Below, piece after piece: positions 58,558 to 64,000 of a stretch of 64,000 nt of DNA. This DNA comes from Cohnella abietis. GTDB taxonomy: Bacteria > Bacillota > Bacilli > Paenibacillales > Paenibacillaceae. The stretch is from contig NZ_AP019400.1 of assembly GCF_004295585.1 (NCBI RefSeq), forward strand, positions 2,137,501-2,201,500, read 5' to 3'. The notes beneath the pieces are model-generated. The model did not search any database. It saw only the letters and a program-made list of their open reading frames with translations, and was not told where the DNA came from. Each line of letters opens with the position of its first letter. Within the stretch, counting starts at the first letter, position 1. A program made the position numbers and the translations under genes.

Positions 58558-60426
58558 GTGGGCGCAAGAGATATATCCAAGACACTTGTCCTTAAAGATG
58601 GAACAACATCTACTTTAAATAAGGTTGGGGCCGGGACAGTCCGCTATAAAAAGCAACTACAAGACCTTAAAAAGCAAGGCGAAGCCACATGGTCGAGTCT
58701 GCGCAACGGCATCGCTGGAGCCGCTACTGCTATCGCCGGTTATTTGAGTGTTCGATCACTGATATCGTATGCTAACTCATCTGCAGCAGCTGCTAAGACA
58801 CAACTAGAAGCGGAAGCAAAGTTGTCTGTCATTATGCGTCAACGGATGGGAGCGACTAACGATGTGATTACATCTGTTAAAGATTTGGCGGACGCACAAG
58901 AGAAGCTAGGTGTTGTATCTGCGGACGCTCAAATATCAGGCGCGCAGGAGCTGTCTACCTATCTCGAAAAGTCAGACACACTTAAGACACTCATACCAAC
59001 AATGAATGATCTCGTCGCTCAACAATACGGAGTTGCAGCTTCATCCGAACAAGTGACAGGCATGGCATCGATGCTGGGTAAGGTTATGGATGGACAAGTT
59101 GGAGCGCTATCTCGGTATGGCTTCACCTTTAGTAAAGCCGAGGAAAAGATACTCAAGTTTGGCAAGGAGTCTGAGCGAGCGGCGTTGCTGACGAGGATCG
59201 TTAAGGACAGCATCGGAAACATGAATGCAGAGCTCGGAAAAACGGATGATGGAAAGCTTAAGCAAACTAGCGATGCGCTGGGTGGCCTGCAAGTAACTCT
59301 CGGAAAAACAGTCATCTATCTTAAAAAGCAGTTTGCCGGAGTAATCTCGGAGTATCTTCCAGGCATCCAAGCAGGTGTGCAGGGTGTAGCGGATAGCATT
59401 CGTTCGTGGGCTGACAATGGCGGTATTAATCGTATAGCCGAAGGAGTAAAGTCCGTCTGGGAATGGATCACAACAGCGTGGGACGTTGCGGTCGGTATGT
59501 ATAATTTTGTTTCGAACAACTGGTCGTTAATCGGCCCAATCGTCTACGGGATTGTCGGTGCGTTTGCTGCCTACAAGTTGGGGCTTATCGGCATGCGCGT
59601 ATGGACGATGGCTACAACAGCAGCTACGTTTATTGCGACTACAGCTCAACTTGGTCTTAATGCAGCCATTAGAGCCAATCCACTCGGTTTTATTATTACC
59701 TTAATTGGACTTGCGATAGCTGCCGGCACATTATTGGTTCAAAATTGGGAAACCGTCAAACTGGCCTTAATGAACACTTGGAATGTCGTTGTCGGTGCTG
59801 CTGAATGGGGTGTAAATCAGTACCTTAAATTTGCAAACTTCATGATCCGCGTTTATAAGTTTGCGTGGGACAGCATTAAGTTCGCGGGGATAAGTATCTG
59901 GAACGGCATTTTGTCGGCTGGTGAGGCTGGAGTCAATGGTTTTATCCGGCTCGTGGAATGGATGGTCCAGAAGGCACTCGATGGTGTAAACGGCATGATC
60001 CGAAACATAAACAGTATGTCGTCTTGGCTCGGACTAGGTGACATGATGGGCGAGCTGACCTTTGGCGGTCTTGGTAGAGTTGATTTTTCTGGCGCCAAGG
60101 GAGAAGCGGAGGCCCCGAAATGGGACAACAACTATAATGCCATATCGGACGTTGATTTCAGCGGTGCAAAGTTCAGCGGCGATTCGATTGCTAAACAGTC
60201 TCAAAAAGCCCAGGACGAGCGCAACAAGAAAAAGAAAAAAAGCGAAGAAACTTTAGCGAATGCTCTCGATCAGAATACCGCTGCGATAGCGGGTAATACG
60301 AAATCGACGGATGACAATACCGGAGAGACGAAGAAGAACACAGCTAAGTTAAATGGTAATCAAAGCGCGATGGATATTGCTGATGGTCTGCTCGGGCGGA
60401 TCGAGCGGCATATGTATGCGACATAA
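58558..60426 (+). CDS. Tail tape-measure protein
   Basis: A 622-residue tape measure (XkdO position). Helical N-terminal part, a tape-measure core with EEKILKFGKESERAALLTRIVKDSIGNM and hydrophobic helices at ~325-400 (IGPIVYGIVGAFAAYKLGLIG, FIITLIGLAIAAGTLLV), and a C-terminal Lys/Asn/Thr-rich region. Its length is modest, predicting a short tail. GTG start behind AAAGGAGAGG. Confidence 0.92.
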   Translation: MGARDISKTLVLKDGTTSTLNKVGAGTVRYKKQLQDLKKQGEATWSSLRNGIAGAATAIAGYLSVRSLISYANSSAAAAKTQLEAEAKLSVIMRQRMGATNDVITSVKDLADAQEKLGVVSADAQISGAQELSTYLEKSDTLKTLIPTMNDLVAQQYGVAASSEQVTGMASMLGKVMDGQVGALSRYGFTFSKAEEKILKFGKESERAALLTRIVKDSIGNMNAELGKTDDGKLKQTSDALGGLQVTLGKTVIYLKKQFAGVISEYLPGIQAGVQGVADSIRSWADNGGINRIAEGVKSVWEWITTAWDVAVGMYNFVSNNWSLIGPIVYGIVGAFAAYKLGLIGMRVWTMATTAATFIATTAQLGLNAAIRANPLGFIITLIGLAIAAGTLLVQNWETVKLALMNTWNVVVGAAEWGVNQYLKFANFMIRVYKFAWDSIKFAGISIWNGILSAGEAGVNGFIRLVEWMVQKALDGVNGMIRNINSMSSWLGLGDMMGELTFGGLGRVDFSGAKGEAEAPKWDNNYNAISDVDFSGAKFSGDSIAKQSQKAQDERNKKKKKSEETLANALDQNTAAIAGNTKSTDDNTGETKKNTAKLNGNQSAMDIADGLLGRIERHMYAT

Positions 60427-60440
60427 AGGGGGCGAGTGGC

Positions 60441-60866
60441 TTGATACAAGTTTTTTTGAGCATTAACAACAACAAGGAAGTCATTCAGCTCCCTGTGCCT
60501 CCGCCTGAGTATGATGTCGAAAGCCCTTGGAAAATAGACCAAGTAGATGGGTTGAATCAATCGCTGAGCCTTATTGGTCTGCGTGGATTGCGTGCGATTG
60601 AGATCAAATCCTTTTTCCCGGCAGCCGATTACCCGTTTTTGCAAAACAGGACGATGTGGGGCATGGATTACGTAGCGGCCATAGAACGCTGGCGCTCTCT
60701 GCGGCTGCCACTAAGATTGGTCATTACTGGCACAGACGGAAAGCAACGCCTTAATATGCCGGTTGTGATCGATGAGTTTAAGTATGGGACGGAACGTAAC
60801 GGGGATGTCAACTTTTCGTTGCATCTGACGGAATTTGCGATGGTTAATACGAAGAGAAAGAAGTGA
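60441..60866 (+). CDS. XkdP-position baseplate/tail protein
   Basis: A 141-residue protein: LPVPPPEYDVESPWKIDQVDGLNQSLSLIGLRGLRAIEIKSFFP, then MDYVAAIERWRSLRLPLRLVI and FSLHLTEFAM. It corresponds to the N-terminal part of XkdP-type proteins; no LysM domain is present. TTG start behind GGGGGCGAG. Likely links tape measure and hub. Confidence 0.75.
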   Translation: MIQVFLSINNNKEVIQLPVPPPEYDVESPWKIDQVDGLNQSLSLIGLRGLRAIEIKSFFPAADYPFLQNRTMWGMDYVAAIERWRSLRLPLRLVITGTDGKQRLNMPVVIDEFKYGTERNGDVNFSLHLTEFAMVNTKRKK

Positions 60867-60870
60867 CCGT

Positions 60871-61950
60871 ATGTTCAAACTAATCCTTGTGAAAAACGAC
60901 GGTCAAAAATCGTATGACGTGACCGCATTGTGTGCAGCGATATCTTGGGACGATAACCTCTCATTGATGTCTGCAATGCAGTTTGAGATTGCCTTTTCCG
61001 ACGCCAAGCTCATCCCGACAAATCCATGTGATCTAGGAGACGCTGCAATCCTTTACGATAACGAGGTCGAGGTTTACAGGGGTATCATTGTGACGGAGGG
61101 GCGATCCGGACGGGATACAATCAAATATACAGTCTATGACTACGCATGGTACCTCGGCAAAAGTAAGTCGGTCTATCAATTTAACAAGATCACAGCATCG
61201 CAGGCGATTACTCGTATCCTTAATGATTTCGGCATGCTAATCGGACATGTGCCACAGATGCTAACGCCGATCAATGATATTTTCCTAGAAAAATCCCCCG
61301 CTGAAATAATTGAGGATATTTATAAACGCGAGGAGCGCCGGACAGGCAAGCGGTTTAATGTTGAAATGCGATCCGGACGGATCTATTTTGAAGATATGAA
61401 GGATCTCGTTATAAAAGGTACATTCCGATTAGCGGATAACCAGAAGTTGCAGGACGTCATGGACAACCCCCTTGCCGCCGAACGTACCAGGTCTATAGAG
61501 TCAATGCGTAATGTTGTTAAGATTTTGGTCGAACGCAAGGAGAATAAAAAAAAGAAAAAAGACCAACCAGATCCCAAACCACCAACGGACCAAACTGACC
61601 CGAAAAGTCAAAAAAGTCAAACGAGCTACGACATCGTGGCTATCACAAAAGATGAGCCATTAATAAGGAAATACGGCTTACTGGAAGAGGTTTATAAGAT
61701 CGATGCGGAGGATGCGGCTAAAGCGCGGGAGGTTGCTCGTATCCTGCTTAAACGATTGGCACGTATCCAGGAAACTAACAGCATCAAACTTATAGGTGAT
61801 TCCTCTTTTAAGGCTGGTCGGTTACTCGACATCGACGAGCCGATTACGGGTATGTCCGGTCGCTTTATGATCGTAACAGCCAAACACACCGTCACCAACC
61901 AGATACACATAATGGATCTGGAGCTTGCACTTCCGGAGGATGTTAAGTGA
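60871..61950 (+). CDS. Baseplate hub protein (XkdQ-like)
   Basis: A 359-residue protein (ITASQAITRILNDFGMLIGHVPQM; EKSPAEIIEDIYKREERRTGKRFNVEMRSG; later FKAGRLLDIDEPITGMSGRFMIVTAKHTV). XkdQ/gp44-type hub. A Lys/Pro/Asp-rich linker (~230-262) separates two folded halves. Start ATG 60871, overlapping nothing; the longer open frame lies inside the previous gene. Confidence 0.85.
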   Translation: MFKLILVKNDGQKSYDVTALCAAISWDDNLSLMSAMQFEIAFSDAKLIPTNPCDLGDAAILYDNEVEVYRGIIVTEGRSGRDTIKYTVYDYAWYLGKSKSVYQFNKITASQAITRILNDFGMLIGHVPQMLTPINDIFLEKSPAEIIEDIYKREERRTGKRFNVEMRSGRIYFEDMKDLVIKGTFRLADNQKLQDVMDNPLAAERTRSIESMRNVVKILVERKENKKKKKDQPDPKPPTDQTDPKSQKSQTSYDIVAITKDEPLIRKYGLLEEVYKIDAEDAAKAREVARILLKRLARIQETNSIKLIGDSSFKAGRLLDIDEPITGMSGRFMIVTAKHTVTNQIHIMDLELALPEDVK

Positions 61951-62204
61951 TGGATAATATAGATAAGCTAGCGCAAAAGCTAGCGGAAATGTTCAAGGCA
62001 AACCAGAATCGACCAAGTACAGCGCCTAGGGTCGGTGATGTCGTGGAGACAACCCCGCTTAAAATACAGTGGGGCGATCAAATCTTGTTGACCGAGGATA
62101 AACTTCTTTTGCCTCGGGGGTTGGTGCTGGAAATAGGCGATCAAGTTGTAATCCAGCCAGATGAGTTTTTTAAGGATTTTTATGTACTACATGTGCTGGC
62201 ATAA
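61950..62204 (+). CDS. DUF2577 protein (XkdR-like)
   Basis: An 84-residue baseplate protein: NIDKLAQKLAEMFKANQNRP then RVGDVVETTPLKIQWGDQILLTEDKLLLPRGLVLEIGDQVVI. Typical of DUF2577 from PBSX-like tails. Start shares bases with the hub stop (TGATG). Confidence 0.85.
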   Translation: MDNIDKLAQKLAEMFKANQNRPSTAPRVGDVVETTPLKIQWGDQILLTEDKLLLPRGLVLEIGDQVVIQPDEFFKDFYVLHVLA

Positions 62205-62216
62205 GGGGGGATGACG

Positions 62217-62648
62217 GTGCTTCCGCAGATTACGCAGCTCATGTTTGACAACAACGAAGAGACCGCCACGGAGACCGTTCACAAAACGTTCGATTGGGAC
62301 TTCGATGTAGGCGACTTTCGGACGCGTGACGGACGAATCGTCGAATTAGAGGGCCTTGAATACCTCAAGGTATGGATACAAAAGGCGATCAGAACAGTCC
62401 GGGACACATTGATCTATGATGGCGAAGACTACGGCAGTGAGCACACTTCGTTGATTGGCCGCAATTTTAACAAATCGTTTGCGCAATCCGAATACGAACG
62501 CATGATTCGCGAGGCGCTTGTCGAAAATGACGCGATTTCCGGCGTCGAAAATTTTGCGTTCGGGCAGGCGGGATCTCGATTAGAAATCTCCTTTGATGTG
62601 CGTAGCATTTACGGAGATATGAGAGAGGCGGTGCTATCCGATGAGTAG
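62217..62648 (+). CDS. DUF2634 baseplate protein (XkdS-like)
   Basis: A 143-residue gp25-lysozyme-like baseplate protein: TFDWDFDVGDFRTRDGRIVELEGLEYLKVWIQKAIRTVRDTLIYDGEDYG. GTG 62217 has AAGGGGGG with 6-nt spacing; ATG 62211 abuts it. It forms the baseplate wedge with the J-type protein. Confidence 0.85.
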   Translation: MLPQITQLMFDNNEETATETVHKTFDWDFDVGDFRTRDGRIVELEGLEYLKVWIQKAIRTVRDTLIYDGEDYGSEHTSLIGRNFNKSFAQSEYERMIREALVENDAISGVENFAFGQAGSRLEISFDVRSIYGDMREAVLSDE

Positions 62649-63684
62649 TGTGATTTTGTCGCAAATGCTCGCAGCCATACCGGAAACTTACGACAAACGT
62701 CCGGGCAGTTTTATTTATGATTCACTGGCTCCAGTAGCAGATCAATTAGCGCAGACTGACACACGCCTGGAAAGTGTAGCATCCGAGCTATCGATCGAAC
62801 ATTTAAGTGGCCCGGAGCTAGCGCAACGCGTTCGTGAGAGGACGGGGATTGAACTCAAGGCAGCGACGAGAGCAGTTGGCACAGTGTTGTTAACTGGCAC
62901 GGGCGAGATTCATCCCGGCGACTTGTTTGAGACAGCTGGAGGGGTGCAGTTCAGAGCAACAGAGGCAAAGGCGATTACTCTATCCGGATACGCGTCAATC
63001 GAAGCTGTAGTATCCGGAACGAGTGGTAACGTAGCGGCTGAAACCATCATTCTTTTCCCCGTGACACTGGCCGGATTTACTGCCGTGATCAACCCGCAAT
63101 CAACACACGGGGGTTTTGAACAGGAATCCGACGCAGACTTGCTTATGCGATACTACGAGCGCATTCGGACGCCATCTACGAGTGGCAACAAAGCTCACTA
63201 TCTCAATTGGTCAAAGGAGGTTCCGGGGGTCGGTGACGCAAGGGTCATTCCCCTATGGAGCGGCCCTAATACGGTTAAGGTCATTATCATCGACGCCAAT
63301 CGCCAACCGGCTTTCCCGCAGCTTGTCACTGATGTGCAAAACCACATCGACCCCGGAGGCACAGGGCTTGGAGACGGGGTGGCTCCGATCGGCGCACACA
63401 CAACGGTTGTTAGCGCTGCGCCGGTTGCGATCAACGTGTCAGTCAAGATCGTTCCGGACGTTGGCTATGATGATGCGCATATCATTGATAGTTTGATTAA
63501 ACATCTGTCATCCATTGCATTTGTCGAGGACATCGTAAGCTATGCGCGTGCTGGAGCTGCTATCCTAGCGAGTCCCGGCGTAGCCGACTATTCCAATTTG
63601 TTGATCAACGGCGGATCAATCAATGTGCCAATTGCGTATAGCCAGGTTGCAGTTTTAGGGGCGGTGGTAATTGATGTCCATTAG
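62641..63684 (+). CDS. Baseplate J-like protein (XkdT-like)
   Basis: A 347-residue gp47/J-type wedge protein: IPETYDKRPGSFIYDSLAPVADQLAQTDTRLESVASEL, GIELKAATRAVGTVLLTGTGEIHPGDLFETAGGVQFRA, GNKAHYLNWSKEVPGVGDARVIPLW and PGGTGLGDGVAPIGAHTTVVSAAP. These are standard blocks of the family. Starts 8 bp inside the previous gene. Confidence 0.93.
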   Translation: MSSVILSQMLAAIPETYDKRPGSFIYDSLAPVADQLAQTDTRLESVASELSIEHLSGPELAQRVRERTGIELKAATRAVGTVLLTGTGEIHPGDLFETAGGVQFRATEAKAITLSGYASIEAVVSGTSGNVAAETIILFPVTLAGFTAVINPQSTHGGFEQESDADLLMRYYERIRTPSTSGNKAHYLNWSKEVPGVGDARVIPLWSGPNTVKVIIIDANRQPAFPQLVTDVQNHIDPGGTGLGDGVAPIGAHTTVVSAAPVAINVSVKIVPDVGYDDAHIIDSLIKHLSSIAFVEDIVSYARAGAAILASPGVADYSNLLINGGSINVPIAYSQVAVLGAVVIDVH

Positions 63685-64000
63685 CGCCGATATGATCCGA
63701 CAGCTTCAGGCATTCCAACGAAAATCAAAAGTGTACAAAGCGTTATTTGATGCGGATGCGCAGCAACTAGACAGTCGATCCATTGCGATTACTGATCTCA
63801 GATTACAGATGTCTGTGGATACAGCAACCTGGGCACTAGGGATTTACGAGCAAGAGTTGGGTATCCCGACGGACGAGCTGAAGCCGGTATCCGAGCGTCG
63901 GGCCGTTATCAAATCCAAGATGCGCGGCACCGGAAAGGTAGATGCGGCACTTATCAAGCTAGTTGCGGATAGTTACACCAACGGGGATGTAAAAGTGATT
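63674..64000 (+). CDS. DUF2313 baseplate protein (XkdU-like), 5' part
   Basis: Open at the right edge; 109 residues visible (SISADMIRQLQAFQRKSKVYKALFDADAQ; DLRLQMSVDTATWALGIYEQELGIPTDELKPVSERRAVIKSKMRGTGKV). The last segment is typical of DUF2313/XkdU (Mu gp48-like). ATG at 63674 overlaps the J-like gene by 11 bp, behind GGGGCGGTGG. Confidence 0.85.
   Translation, partial: MSISADMIRQLQAFQRKSKVYKALFDADAQQLDSRSIAITDLRLQMSVDTATWALGIYEQELGIPTDELKPVSERRAVIKSKMRGTGKVDAALIKLVADSYTNGDVKVI

Larger units (their letters stand above)
34952..64000. mobile_element. Prophage integrated at tRNA-Gly (right end outside window)
   Basis: Continuous phage gene order: attL, integrase, cI/cro switch, replication and DNA-modification genes, late regulator, recombinase, terminase, HK97-type head genes, and a PBSX-like contractile tail to the window end. 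At least 29 kb are present. The tail fibre, lysis and attR parts are not visible. Apart from the decayed HNH gene, the morphogenesis genes look intact. Confidence 0.93.

Overview
The window looks like chromosome of an endospore-forming, low-to-mid GC Firmicute, most likely Paenibacillaceae (Paenibacillus/Cohnella type). The evidence is a GerA/GerB/GerC germinant-receptor operon, a GerM lipoprotein, six YheC/YheD-type ATP-grasp proteins, a CotSA-like glycosyltransferase, strong AGGAGG-type ribosome binding sites and many TTG/GTG starts. No species assignment is attempted.

Layout, chromosome part (1-34950). The window opens inside a GH3 glycosidase gene. An NfeD/flotillin membrane-microdomain pair follows, then a polytopic membrane protein, a PAP2 phosphatase, a lone short YheC/D protein, a GNAT acetyltransferase and a GT4 glycosyltransferase. 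Next come a HEAT-repeat protein and a HAD phosphatase. A five-gene minus-strand operon of YheC/YheD ATP-grasp paralogues (10707-17010) is the dominant spore-related locus. A methyltransferase/metallo-hydrolase pair precedes a repeat-rich zone (19171-21870): a 7-bp array, a 52-bp array of 13 units interrupted by an IS3-family element, and a separate 51-bp array. After it lie pgpA, gerM, gerABC, rph-rdgB, a second 52-bp array of 13 units (29089-29767), an asparagine synthetase, small conserved genes, a GNAT, tRNA-Arg(TCT) and a secreted stalk-type protein.

Layout, prophage (34952-64000, running off the right edge). The left attachment site is the displaced 3' part of a tRNA-Gly gene beside a tyrosine integrase. 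A LytTR regulator and a divergent cI/cro-like switch with three similar 17-bp operators follow. The rightward early operon carries an excisionase-like protein, a DUF4373 replication protein with an internal candidate origin, a Dam-type methylase, an ASCH protein and many small genes. Next are an ArpU/RinA-like late regulator, a possible structured RNA with its own terminator, and a second small tyrosine recombinase. The late module is a decayed HNH gene, a candidate cos region, terminase, an HK97-type portal/protease/capsid, head-tail connectors and a PBSX-like contractile tail (sheath, tube, frameshifted chaperone, tape measure, baseplate hub, XkdR/S/T/U-like proteins).

The most notable signals are the two 52-bp arrays carrying a CGAA-N3-TTCG dyad every five helical turns, the multi-hairpin RNA candidate at 47709-47888, the operator/promoter arrangement at 37926-38027, two clear A_AAA_AA(G/C) programmed -1 frameshift sites (IS transposase and tail chaperone), and an HNH gene that has lost its conserved Trp and three of four zinc cysteines.
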